In this document: in pieces, positions 5,653-12,419 of the stretch
Layout of the letters: each line of letters starts with the position of its first letter
Numbering within the stretch: position 1 is the stretch's first letter
Assembly: GCA_002352145.1 (NCBI GenBank)
Contig: DEHX01000049.1
Span: 8,092 to 20,510, forward strand
Source of the DNA: Chitinophagaceae bacterium UBA2789
Lineage (GTDB): Bacteria; Bacteroidota; Bacteroidia; Chitinophagales; Chitinophagaceae
Reading direction: 5' to 3'
Length of the DNA stretch: 12,419 bases
The notes under the pieces: model-generated
What the model saw: the letters and a program-made list of their open reading frames with translations, nothing else
The model's database searches: none
What the model was told of the DNA's origin: nothing
Position numbers and translations under genes: made by a program

Positions 5653-8058
5653 TTATTCTACAAGCGCCAATTCCAGCACCTGGCTCATGTTTTTTACAAA
5701 GTGAAACCGGATTCCCTTTATAAAGGCAGACTCTATTTCCTGGACATCCTTTTCATTTTGCCAGCAAAGAATTATCTCCTTGAGTCCGGCTCTTTTAGCA
5801 GCCAATACTTTCTCCTTAATTCCGCCAACGGGCAATACCTGACCCCTGAGGGTTATTTCTCCTGTCATCGCCAGGAAAGGCTTGACCTTTTTGCCAGTCA
5901 GTGCGGAGGCGATGGCTGTCATCATGGTTATACCTGCACTGGGACCATCTTTGGGAACTGCCCCTTCAGGCACATGAATGTGAATATTCTTTTTCTCAAA
6001 CAAAGTATGATTAATGCCATAACGCTTAGCATTGGCCTGCAAATAAGTTAATGCAGTACTGGCACTCTCTTTCATTACATTTCCAAGATTACCGGTAAGG
6101 CGAAGTTCTCCTTTGCCATCACTTAAACTTGTTTCAATAAACAAGATATCTCCTCCAACATAAGTCCAGGCAAGGCCTACGGCTACACCTGGCATGTTAG
6201 CTGTTTTATACAAATCATTACTATAACGGGGCTTGCCTAATATTTTTTCAATATCGTTAGCCGTAATGTTTGCTTTAAGCTTTCCCTTTAGTGCCAGCTC
6301 TTTGGCCTGGAATCTCATTACCGATGCCAATTGCCTGTCCAGTTCTCTTACACCACTTTCCCGGGTATAATCCTGGATAATCTTCTCCAGCATTTTATCC
6401 GAGATTTTGAAATGGCTGCTCTTCAGACCATGCATCTCTTTCTGCTTTGGTAAAAGATGGCGCTTGGCAATTTCAATTTTTTCTTCAACGGCATAACCAC
6501 TGAGATCGATTATCTCTAACCTGTCCCTTAAAGCAGGTTGAATGTTCTGAATATTATTAGCTGTTGCAATAAACAATACTTTGCTCAGGTCATACTCCAG
6601 TTCGAGGTAATTGTCATAGAAAGTATTGTTCTGTTCCGGATCCAATACTTCCAGCAAAGCAGAGGATGGATCTCCGCGAAAGTCACTGCCCACTTTATCT
6701 ATTTCATCCAGTATCATTACCGGGTTTGAAGATTTTACTTTACGTATTGACTGCAAAATCCTGCCAGGCATTGCACCTATATAAGTCTTTCTATGCCCCC
6801 TTATTTCGCTTTCATCATGCAGACCTCCAAGACTCAGCCTTACATATTTTCTGCCGATAGCACTGGCAATACTTTTTCCTAATGATGTTTTACCTATGCC
6901 AGGAGGGCCCACAAAACAAAGTATCGGGCTCTTCATGTCACCTTTTAGCTTCAGTACTGCCAGGTATTCCAATATTCGTTCTTTAATTTTTTGCATGCCA
7001 TAATGATCGGCATCTAATGTCTTCTTTGCTTTTTTCAGATCGTAAATATCTTCTGTATAATCTTCCCATGGCAGTTCAAGCATCAGGTCCAGGTGATTAT
7101 ATACCACCGAAAAATCCGGTGTGCTGGGATGCATTCGCTCCAGTTTCTCTACTCCTTTCTTAAACATCTCCTTTGCTGCAGCAGGCCATTTTTTTGCTTC
7201 CGCCTTTTTCTGCATTTCTTTTATTTCCTGAGAATTCGAATCACCGCCTAACTCTTCTTTGATACTTTTCAGTTGCTGCTGCAGGAAATACTCTCTTTGC
7301 TGCTTGTCAATTTCTGTCCTTGTTTTGGTAGTTACTTTATTCTTAAGCTCAGCGAATTGTAATTCTTTCTGTAATAGCTGCATCAGCAGATCAGCTCGTT
7401 GCCTGATCTGGTTCAGTTCCAGCAGTCGTTGTTTGTCCTTAATGTCAGTATTCAGGTTGCTGGAAACAAAATGAATCAGGAAAGAAGGGTTTTCAATATT
7501 GCGAAGTATGATTGAAGCTTCCGTGGGAATATTAGGTGACAACTGTACAATATCTGCAGCCAGATCTTTGATATTGGCTACATAAGCTTTGAAATCTTCG
7601 TCTTTTGGCGCTTCTTCCTCTTCCAGTTTTTTAATTTTTGCTTTGAAATAAGGTTCATCCATCAATATGGATTCAACCTGGAAGCGACTTTTGCCCTGGA
7701 TAATAATAGTAGTCCCTCCATCTGGCATCTTAATCAGCTTAACAATCCGTGCCACTGTGCCAATATCCTCAAGGTCTTTGGTCGAGGGGTCTTCTATATT
7801 GGTATCTTTTTGTGCAATAACACCAACCAGTTTATCGCCTTTATAAGCCTCATTTACGGCTTTTATGCTTTTATCCCTGCCTACGGTTATCGGCAATACA
7901 ACACCGGGAAAAAGAACAGTATTTCTTAAAGGCAAAAGCGGAATTTCTGCAGGGACTTCTATGCCATCTACTCCATCATGATCACTTTCATTCAAGGGAA
8001 TTATAGGAATAAAGTCCATCTCATCCTCAGATCTCATTAAATATTTTTCTATACTCAT
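5653..8058 (-). CDS. lon: ATP-dependent Lon protease (endopeptidase La)
   Basis: 801 residues, full length for a bacterial LonA. The N-terminal substrate-recognition domain begins around IPLLPLRNTVLFPG (39-52) and runs to about 240. A coiled linker with the typical YFLQQQLKSIKEELG (257-271) follows. The AAA+ module has Walker A GPPGIGKT (384-391), Walker B VMILDEID (447-454) and a sensor region at ATANN (498-502). The protease domain has the catalytic Ser707 in PKDGPSAG and Lys750 in GGIKEK, 43 residues apart as in the E. coli enzyme (Ser679/Lys722). Lon is a cytosolic hexamer that degrades misfolded and selected regulatory proteins. The gene is monocistronic by layout: an upstream terminator belongs to the barrel gene, and its own terminator lies at 5541-5567. 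The ATG at 8056-8058 gives the normal N-terminus. No heat-shock operator is recognised in the roughly 150-base leader. Confidence 0.98.
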   Translation of the reverse strand: MSIEKYLMRSEDEMDFIPIIPLNESDHDGVDGIEVPAEIPLLPLRNTVLFPGVVLPITVGRDKSIKAVNEAYKGDKLVGVIAQKDTNIEDPSTKDLEDIGTVARIVKLIKMPDGGTTIIIQGKSRFQVESILMDEPYFKAKIKKLEEEEAPKDEDFKAYVANIKDLAADIVQLSPNIPTEASIILRNIENPSFLIHFVSSNLNTDIKDKQRLLELNQIRQRADLLMQLLQKELQFAELKNKVTTKTRTEIDKQQREYFLQQQLKSIKEELGGDSNSQEIKEMQKKAEAKKWPAAAKEMFKKGVEKLERMHPSTPDFSVVYNHLDLMLELPWEDYTEDIYDLKKAKKTLDADHYGMQKIKERILEYLAVLKLKGDMKSPILCFVGPPGIGKTSLGKSIASAIGRKYVRLSLGGLHDESEIRGHRKTYIGAMPGRILQSIRKVKSSNPVMILDEIDKVGSDFRGDPSSALLEVLDPEQNNTFYDNYLELEYDLSKVLFIATANNIQNIQPALRDRLEIIDLSGYAVEEKIEIAKRHLLPKQKEMHGLKSSHFKISDKMLEKIIQDYTRESGVRELDRQLASVMRFQAKELALKGKLKANITANDIEKILGKPRYSNDLYKTANMPGVAVGLAWTYVGGDILFIETSLSDGKGELRLTGNLGNVMKESASTALTYLQANAKRYGINHTLFEKKNIHIHVPEGAVPKDGPSAGITMMTAIASALTGKKVKPFLAMTGEITLRGQVLPVGGIKEKVLAAKRAGLKEIILCWQNEKDVQEIESAFIKGIRFHFVKNMSQVLELALVE

Positions 8059-8204
8059 TTCAATGCTGCTTTAGACAAATTGTCACCCTGCCACTACTGT
8101 AACAGGATGCGGGTTAAAAGTAAATCGGGAAAACAGTATTGCCAAGATTCATGCCCGGCCGTAAAAACTGCCAAATTATGTAATTGAGGATGAATAGATA
8201 GCAT

Positions 8205-8229
8205 AAAAAAGCCCTCCTGTCCGGAGGGC
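8205..8229 (-). terminator. Rho-independent terminator of the PorT-type barrel gene
   Basis: On the - strand GCCCTCC (8229-8223) and GGAGGGC (8217-8211) form a perfect seven-pair GC-rich stem with a five-base loop, followed by six T (8210-8205). It lies 27 bases after the stop of the barrel gene and insulates lon from it. Confidence 0.93.
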
Positions 8230-8256
8230 CTTAGTTATTCATGGCTGAGATTATGT

Positions 8257-8841
8257 TTAAAGAGCTAATCCAACGGAAACCTGGAATCCCTGGCTATTCC
8301 ATTTATTATCATCGGTTATATCACTGATGTTATTCAGGCCGATTGCATAGCGGCCGTTGATACGCATAGGGCCCACTTTGAAGTTCAGGCCTGCAAGCAT
8401 GGAGAAATCCCCTTTCTTGAAAGCATCAGCTCCATTCTGTAGTGTAGTCCTGCTCTGATCGATAAGGATGCCAAACTGAGGGCCTGCCTGCAAACTGAGA
8501 AAACTGCCTATCAGTTTGTAGTTAATTACGATCGGAATAGAAATATAATTCAGTTTGATATTGCTGTTTCCATCAAAAACATCCTGGTAAACATTCTTAA
8601 AGCTGCTGTCCAGTTTTGTGGCATACTGGTTAAAAAGAACTTCCGGCTGCAATACGAATTTATTTCCCATTCTTATTTCTGCAAAGCCACCCAGATGGTA
8701 GCCGTAACGGAACTCATCTTTAAACGATTTACCATCCACCTTGGTAATATTGGCGCCCCCTTTAACCCCAAGATGGAATTGGGCCATACTGGCGGCGGAT
8801 ACAAAAAAAGCTGCGAAGAGCAAAAGGAATTTTGTTTTCAT
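8257..8841 (-). CDS. Small outer-membrane beta-barrel protein, PorT/OMP_b-brl_2 type
   Basis: 194 residues. MKTKFLLLFAAFFVSAASMA is a clear signal peptide with probable cleavage before QFHLG. The mature protein opens with LGVKGGANITKV (24-35) and continues GYHLGGFAEIRMGNKFVLQPEVLF, the hallmark of PF13568-type porin-family barrels of Bacteroidota. Later strands include SLQAGPQFGILIDQ and DFSMLAGLNFKVGP, and the chain ends in alternating hydrophobics (FQVSVGLAL). Such proteins sit in the outer membrane; nearly all are of unknown function and many respond to growth conditions. The gene stands alone: its own strong terminator follows, and 175 bases separate it from the gene upstream. A one-mismatch -7 candidate (TATACTTG, - strand 8897-8890) would give a leader of about 40 bases. 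Calling it PorT itself would be too specific. Confidence 0.85.
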   Translation of the reverse strand: MKTKFLLLFAAFFVSAASMAQFHLGVKGGANITKVDGKSFKDEFRYGYHLGGFAEIRMGNKFVLQPEVLFNQYATKLDSSFKNVYQDVFDGNSNIKLNYISIPIVINYKLIGSFLSLQAGPQFGILIDQSRTTLQNGADAFKKGDFSMLAGLNFKVGPMRINGRYAIGLNNISDITDDNKWNSQGFQVSVGLAL

Positions 8842-8889
8842 GTGTATACTTTTTAAAAATGGTTAGTGAAATTTGACCCCGAAAAGTTT

Positions 8890-8897
8890 CAAGTATA
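8890..8897 (-). promoter_or_regulatory. Weak -7 candidate for the small barrel gene
   Basis: TATACTTG differs from TAnnTTTG at one position and sits 48 bases before the ATG, a normal distance. A GTTTG lies upstream at 8910-8906, but only about eight bases away, closer than the usual -33/-7 spacing. The rest of the leader is A-rich, as expected for Bacteroidota ribosome sites. Tentative only. Confidence 0.22.
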
Positions 8898-9016
8898 ATG
8901 CCATACAAACCAATGGCTTGTTAAATTCCATTAACGACTAATAGGTAATTTCAAAAACAAAAATTGTAACCGGCTATTGTATAAGATCTGTGAAGATTTT
9001 ATTAAGGAATCAGCTG

Positions 9017-10051
9017 CTAAAAAATAAACCCAAGGTTCATCTGAAAAATGGCATTGAAATTATCTGCATTTGCCGGGAAATAATAGTCCAGCATTAGCTG
9101 GGGCTGAATGAAAAATTTTCCAATTGAGTATTCACCCCTCAGAAACAGTGTGAGCGAAAGTGGCTGAAACTTTATTTGATCATCCAGGTAAACGTTTTCA
9201 CTGTTAAAAAGAACGTTGGTGCCGGTTCTGACAGTAGTAGCATAGGTACTGGAGGACTGGTTGAAACCGAATTTCTGGGTACCGCTTGTAAAAGAAAGTT
9301 GAGGCGTAAATCGGATATGGTCCTTATAGGTAAACACATCGAGCCAGTAGAAATCATGGCGAAGCGATGCAATTAGTGAAAAATCGCTGATAGTTTCCTC
9401 TGTATTTATATAAGTAAACCCTCTTCTTCTCAACCGGAGGTCCTGGATCAGTTCTTCTCTTTGCATGTAGTCGGTACGGCTGCCCCATCCATAGCTAGCT
9501 GCCAGCATGGGCCTTATCCACCATTTGCGGTAAGTGAAATAAGCATACAGCTCGTTTTGAATAGGTGTAGTGTAAAAAGGCAAAGAGTCTTTAGTAAAGT
9601 ATTTGGTATACGAAATACCGGTTGCAAAATCCTTATTCTTCAGGTAATCGAAAGAGGGAGATATTCCTCCCTGGAATAAATTCATCTTCTGCCCGTCATC
9701 TACCAAATAACCCGTCGCTGTCAGTCCAAAACCGCTTTTATGATAATAGCCCAACATCGGTGAGTAAGTGAGCTTTTTAGTAGTGGTAATTGTTGCTGCC
9801 GATTTTGATTCAAAGTTGTAATACCCCTTCCCTATTGACAAACTGCTCAGAAAATAACTGTTGGGAGAAAGAATAGAGTCCATAAAGGCATCAAAATCCC
9901 TGAAAAGGGCATCATAATCAATTGTCGTATCAATTAGTGGAACCTCTTTGACTGGCACAATTACGGAATCGACCTTATTGTCTTGTGCAAATGTATTTAC
10001 ACACAACAGGCTTGCTATTATAGTAAGCAGTATGGGCCACTTTATTAGCAT
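9017..10051 (-). CDS. Unrecognised secreted protein, probable outer-membrane beta-barrel
   Basis: 344 residues that I cannot assign to a named family. The N-terminus MLIKWPILLTIIASLLCVNTFA is a signal peptide with likely cleavage before Q23; Cys17 lies within the hydrophobic core and I see no clear lipobox. A short polar acidic stretch follows (DTTIDYDALFRDFDAFMDSI, 41-60), and then, from about residue 65, repeated amphipathic strands rich in Tyr, Phe, Gly and Thr, such as SIGKGYYNFES, KLTYSPMLGYYHKSGFGLTATGYL and RKWWIRPMLAASYGWGS. The chain ends IFQMNLGFIF, a C-terminal strand with final Phe typical of outer-membrane barrels. No catalytic motif is visible. The gene has 163 bases upstream and 175 downstream without a clear terminator, so it is probably transcribed on its own. 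Barrel topology is inference from the strand pattern. Confidence 0.75.
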   Translation of the reverse strand: MLIKWPILLTIIASLLCVNTFAQDNKVDSVIVPVKEVPLIDTTIDYDALFRDFDAFMDSILSPNSYFLSSLSIGKGYYNFESKSAATITTTKKLTYSPMLGYYHKSGFGLTATGYLVDDGQKMNLFQGGISPSFDYLKNKDFATGISYTKYFTKDSLPFYTTPIQNELYAYFTYRKWWIRPMLAASYGWGSRTDYMQREELIQDLRLRRRGFTYINTEETISDFSLIASLRHDFYWLDVFTYKDHIRFTPQLSFTSGTQKFGFNQSSSTYATTVRTGTNVLFNSENVYLDDQIKFQPLSLTLFLRGEYSIGKFFIQPQLMLDYYFPANADNFNAIFQMNLGFIF

Positions 10052-10214
10052 CAGGCAGTTACGTCGGTCTTCCGGATATTGGCGGCTTTTCCTAAAATGA
10101 TCTGGAAGCGGCTTTTATGACTAATTAGTTAAAAAATGGTTTAATGCGTTTTCTGATGAATTTGAAAACGAAAAAAACACCCAAAATATTGAGAGAGAAT
10201 CGATAAAAAAACGA

Positions 10215-11486
10215 TCAGGACAGCTCCAAAACTGTGATCTCAGGTAAAATTCCCACCCGGCCGGGATAGCCAATAAAACCAAAACCACGGTTCACATAGA
10301 GCTTTTGAGCCTGAGTCGGACCTTCATTTGCCTCTTTTTCATACAAACCTGCCCATTCGCGGTAAACATATTGTACCGGGCTCCATTTTATGCCGGGAAT
10401 CTCTACCCCAAACTGCATGCCGTGGGTATGGCCTGAAAGCACAAGGTTAACGTCAGGGTAAGAGGGAACCACTTCTTCCTTCCAATGAGAAGGATCATGG
10501 CTCATTAAGATTTTAAAGGGATAGTTTTCAGTTCCGGCATATGCTTTTTCCAGATCACCATACTTGGGAAACCTCGCTTTTGCACTCCAGTTTTCAATAC
10601 CCAATAAGGCAATCTTGTCCCCACCTTTCTCTAAAACAACATGCTCATTCATCAACAACCTCCACCCCATGGCCGCATGTACTTGTTTCAGCCGTTCCAG
10701 GTTGGCTTTTTTATCTTCCTCACTGTCCCAATTCACATATTCACCGTAATCATGGTTGCCAAGGGTAGAATAAACCCCAAGCGGAGCCTTTAGTTTATCG
10801 AAGACATTAATGTAATCATTCATTTCCTCGGCCACATTATTTACCAGGTCGCCGGTGAAAAGAATCAAATCTGGTTTCTCTTTCAGGATTTTTTCCACCC
10901 CACGCATCACAGCCTGTTTATCCGTAAAACTGCCGGAATGAATATCGGAGATATGAACAATTCTTAATCCTTTAAAAGACGAAGGCAGGTTATCAAATGA
11001 CAGCTTCACTTTTTTTACCTGGTACCGGTATTTGTTACCAAAACCATATACCAATGTGCCAAATAAAGTACCTCCCATCATCATACCTGCCCAGCTAAGA
11101 AAAGCCGACCGGGTAATATTCTCGCCAGACTGCAAATCTGCTCCTTCCGTTCTTTGAAAAAAAAGCTTGCCGGCTACCCATTGCACCCCCCTTCGAAGGT
11201 CGTCGAGTACAAAAAAGAAAGCGGCTATTAATTTGGCGAAAAACAAACCGGCAATAATGGAGAAAATAGTAGTACGGGCAAACCGGGCCTGCTTTTCAAA
11301 ATGGATATAAGGCAGAATCATCAGTACAATGATGGCCGCAACTGATAAAACCCAGTAACTAGTATAAAGAATGGTTCGGGTACGGGGAGAGGCAGAATGT
11401 GCTACCACCTTCAGTGCCTGGAAAAAATAAATATCCAGCAAGGCCATGAAACCGATCAAAATCCACCAAAAAGGAGTATTACGCAT
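10215..11486 (-). CDS. Membrane-anchored calcineurin-like metallophosphoesterase (YkuE/YaeI type)
   Basis: 423 residues. About the first 150 carry four hydrophobic segments (roughly 5-26, 40-61, 73-94, 127-149). The enzyme domain starts at LRIVHISDIHSG (174-185). Metal-site motifs are in the correct order: D181/H183 in SDIH, D213 in FTGDLV, N244/H245 in LGNHDY, H330 in MSHDP, and H353/H355 in SGHTHG. Members of this subgroup are dinuclear metal phosphodiesterases or pyrophosphatases; relatives act on lipid-linked pyrophosphates such as UDP-diacylglucosamine, but the substrate here is not evident. The four-span N-terminal part is longer than in the single-span YkuE form and agrees with common Bacteroidota versions. 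The ATG is at 11484-11486, about 14 bases from an exact -7 match on the same strand. It is divergent from the hydrolase gene at 11575. No intrinsic terminator follows the stop. Confidence 0.92.
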   Translation of the reverse strand: MRNTPFWWILIGFMALLDIYFFQALKVVAHSASPRTRTILYTSYWVLSVAAIIVLMILPYIHFEKQARFARTTIFSIIAGLFFAKLIAAFFFVLDDLRRGVQWVAGKLFFQRTEGADLQSGENITRSAFLSWAGMMMGGTLFGTLVYGFGNKYRYQVKKVKLSFDNLPSSFKGLRIVHISDIHSGSFTDKQAVMRGVEKILKEKPDLILFTGDLVNNVAEEMNDYINVFDKLKAPLGVYSTLGNHDYGEYVNWDSEEDKKANLERLKQVHAAMGWRLLMNEHVVLEKGGDKIALLGIENWSAKARFPKYGDLEKAYAGTENYPFKILMSHDPSHWKEEVVPSYPDVNLVLSGHTHGMQFGVEIPGIKWSPVQYVYREWAGLYEKEANEGPTQAQKLYVNRGFGFIGYPGRVGILPEITVLELS

Positions 11487-11499
11487 AAGGAATAAACAT

Positions 11500-11507
11500 C
11501 AAATTTA
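11500..11507 (-). promoter_or_regulatory. Probable -7 element for the metallophosphoesterase gene
   Basis: Read on the - strand, TAAATTTG is an exact TAnnTTTG match 14 bases before the start codon, predicting a leader of only some 7 bases. It lies in the 88-base divergent spacer. No well-placed TTTG -33 element is visible. Confidence 0.4.
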
Positions 11508-11545
11508 AGCTGGCCTATGTTATGGGCATTGTTTGGCTTAACACT

Positions 11546-11553
11546 TATTTTTG
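11546..11553 (+). promoter_or_regulatory. Probable -7 element for the UPF0173 hydrolase gene
   Basis: TATTTTTG matches TAnnTTTG exactly and is 22 bases before the ATG at 11575, giving a leader of about 15 bases. It overlaps the TTG at 11551 that could otherwise be taken as a start codon, so it helps choose the ATG. The TTTG at 11532 is too close to serve as a standard -33 element. Confidence 0.42.
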
Positions 11554-11574
11554 CCATCCTTCAAATTTCACAGT

Positions 11575-12255
11575 ATGAGGTACACCTATTATGGCCATTC
11601 CTGCTTCCTGGTGGAAACAAATGGTAAAAAGCTTTTGTTCGACCCATTCATCAGTGGTAATGAACTGGCAAAGAATATCAACATTGCCGGTATAGAAGCT
11701 GATTATATACTTATATCACATGGTCATGTCGATCATATTGCAGACTGTGTAGCCATTGCACAGTCTACCGGCGCCAAAGTTGTATGCAGTTGGGAGATTT
11801 ACGAATGGCTGGGCAAAAAGGGAGTAACTAAAGCTCACCCGATGAATACCGGAGGCCAATGGCATTTTGAGGGTTTCAGCGTTCGTTGCGTAGTAGCCCA
11901 GCATTCCAGCGGGTTACCCGATGGAAGCTACGGTGGTAACCCCATGGGTTTTATCATCTCAAATGAAGAAGGAAGCTTTTATTATAGCGGAGATACAGCC
12001 CTGACACTTGATATGCAACTGATCCCAAGGTGGGCAAAACTAAATTTTGCGGTCTTACCCATTGGTGACAACTTTACCATGGGCTATGAGGATGCGGTGG
12101 AAGCTGCCCGGATGATTGGCTGCAATACCATCATTGGTGTACATTACGATACATTTGGCTTTATAAAAATTGACCATACAAAAGCAACCGTTACGTTTGA
12201 AAAAGCTGGTTGCAAACTGCATTTAGTAGAAATCGGAAAGAGCATTACGTTATAA
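11575..12255 (+). CDS. UPF0173-type metal-dependent hydrolase (metallo-beta-lactamase fold)
   Basis: 226 residues from ATG 11575, the standard length of UPF0173 proteins, which begin with a pattern like MRYTYYGHSCFLVE. An in-frame TTG at 11551 would add eight residues that do not look like the family and would fall inside the presumed promoter, so I reject it. Metal-site residues are H49/H51/D53/H54 in SHGHVDH, H110 in AQHSS, D140 in YSGDT and H190 in GVHYD. PIGDNFTMG (162-170) is characteristic of this subgroup. The fold binds two metal ions and hydrolyses esters, phosphodiesters or similar bonds; the physiological substrate of the family is not established to my knowledge. No signal peptide, so cytosolic. 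parA starts 18 bases downstream with no terminator between, so co-transcription is likely. Confidence 0.93.
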   Translation: MRYTYYGHSCFLVETNGKKLLFDPFISGNELAKNINIAGIEADYILISHGHVDHIADCVAIAQSTGAKVVCSWEIYEWLGKKGVTKAHPMNTGGQWHFEGFSVRCVVAQHSSGLPDGSYGGNPMGFIISNEEGSFYYSGDTALTLDMQLIPRWAKLNFAVLPIGDNFTMGYEDAVEAARMIGCNTIIGVHYDTFGFIKIDHTKATVTFEKAGCKLHLVEIGKSITL

Positions 12256-12273
12256 AATACAGGATTACTGAAA

Positions 12274-12419
12274 ATGGGAAGAATCATTGGCGTTGCAAAT
12301 CAGAAAGGAGGTGTTGGCAAAACCACTACCGCTATTAACCTGGCAGCAAGTTTTGCCGTATTGGAGTATAAAACATTATTGGTGGATGGTGATCCACAGG
12401 CCAACAGTACGACAGGGGT
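12274..12419 (+). CDS. parA: ParA/Soj-type chromosome-partition ATPase, 5' part (truncated by window end)
   Basis: 48 codons are visible before the window ends. MGRIIGVANQKGGVGKTT gives the deviant Walker A motif KGGVGKTT (11-18) with the signature Lys11 as well as Lys16, followed by TAINLAASFA. The next conserved block is LLVDGDPQANST (35-46), whose Asp40 corresponds to the hydrolysis-related Asp of B. subtilis Soj. The N-terminus has no extra DNA-binding domain before Walker A, which fits the small chromosomal type (Soj) rather than P1-plasmid ParA. In Bacteroidota a parB gene normally follows, which cannot be checked here. The ATG at 12274 is the only sensible start, 18 bases after the hydrolase stop. 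MinD and other ParA relatives share Walker A, but the DGDPQAN block favours ParA. Confidence 0.94.
   Translation, partial: MGRIIGVANQKGGVGKTTTAINLAASFAVLEYKTLLVDGDPQANSTTG

Noticed and set aside
5701..7474. Several + strand open frames of 60-116 codons opposite lon
   Set aside because: They are antisense shadows of a highly conserved gene, with cysteine/serine-rich, non-protein-like composition.
8074..8084. Palindrome GACAAATTGTC just upstream of lon, possible operator
   Set aside because: Arms of only five bases around one base are expected by chance in this much AT-rich sequence, and it matches no heat-shock operator I know.
9172..9679. Small frames on both strands within the 344-aa barrel gene
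   Set aside because: They show no signal, motif or start context, and the host gene has a coherent signal-peptide/barrel pattern.
10082..10116. Direct repeat GCGGCTTTT at 10082-10090 and 10108-10116
   Set aside because: A single nine-base duplication without further copies; may be chance and has no matching feature.
10195..10216. ATCG...CGAT with an A run after the phosphoesterase stop, possible terminator
   Set aside because: The stem has only four pairs, with the A/T run in the loop instead of after the stem.
11551..11574. TTG at 11551 as start of the hydrolase
   Set aside because: It adds eight non-family residues and overlaps an exact -7 element; ATG 11575 fits the family start and length.

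Overview
The window reads as a chromosomal segment of a Bacteroidota bacterium, most likely from the Chitinophagaceae or a near relative. The evidence is a type IX secretion protein gene (porQ), PorT-type outer-membrane beta-barrels, A-rich leaders without clear Shine-Dalgarno sites, and -7 elements of the Bacteroidota form TAnnTTTG. This family-level placement is inferred from protein style, not from any marker alignment. No RNA gene, mobile element or CRISPR array is visible, and no gap between genes exceeds 300 bases.

Left part, + strand (1-4450). The 3' end of an M42 aminopeptidase gene is followed by a tightly packed set of envelope or glycan genes. First comes an unusually short membrane-protein gene (768-935) that overlaps both neighbours. 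It is followed by a two-part protein with a kinase-like N-terminal region and a SAM-methyltransferase C-terminal domain (935-2311). Next is a membrane-anchored sulfatase/phosphotransferase-like enzyme (2308-3786) and then a PIG-L/LmbE-type deacetylase (3818-4450). The first four genes overlap at each junction, so translation is probably coupled. The enzyme types (methyl transfer, phosphoryl or sulfuryl group chemistry, sugar N-deacetylation) suggest tailoring of a surface polysaccharide or glycolipid, but the substrate cannot be read from the sequence.

Middle and right part, - strand (4453-11486). porQ converges on the deacetylase gene with only two bases between the stop codons. Behind it lies a full-length Lon protease gene whose transcript ends at a clear intrinsic terminator just upstream of porQ. 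Then come a small PorT-type barrel with its own strong terminator, an unrecognised 344-residue secreted protein that looks like an outer-membrane barrel, and a membrane-anchored calcineurin-like phosphoesterase.

Right end, + strand (11575-12419). A UPF0173-type metallo-beta-lactamase-fold hydrolase starts divergently from the phosphoesterase. It is followed after 18 bases by the first 48 codons of a ParA/Soj chromosome-partition ATPase, which runs off the window.

Most of the window is ordinary core-genome content. The most rewarding part is 768-4450: the coupled small membrane protein, the kinase-like/methyltransferase fusion and the two group-modifying enzymes.
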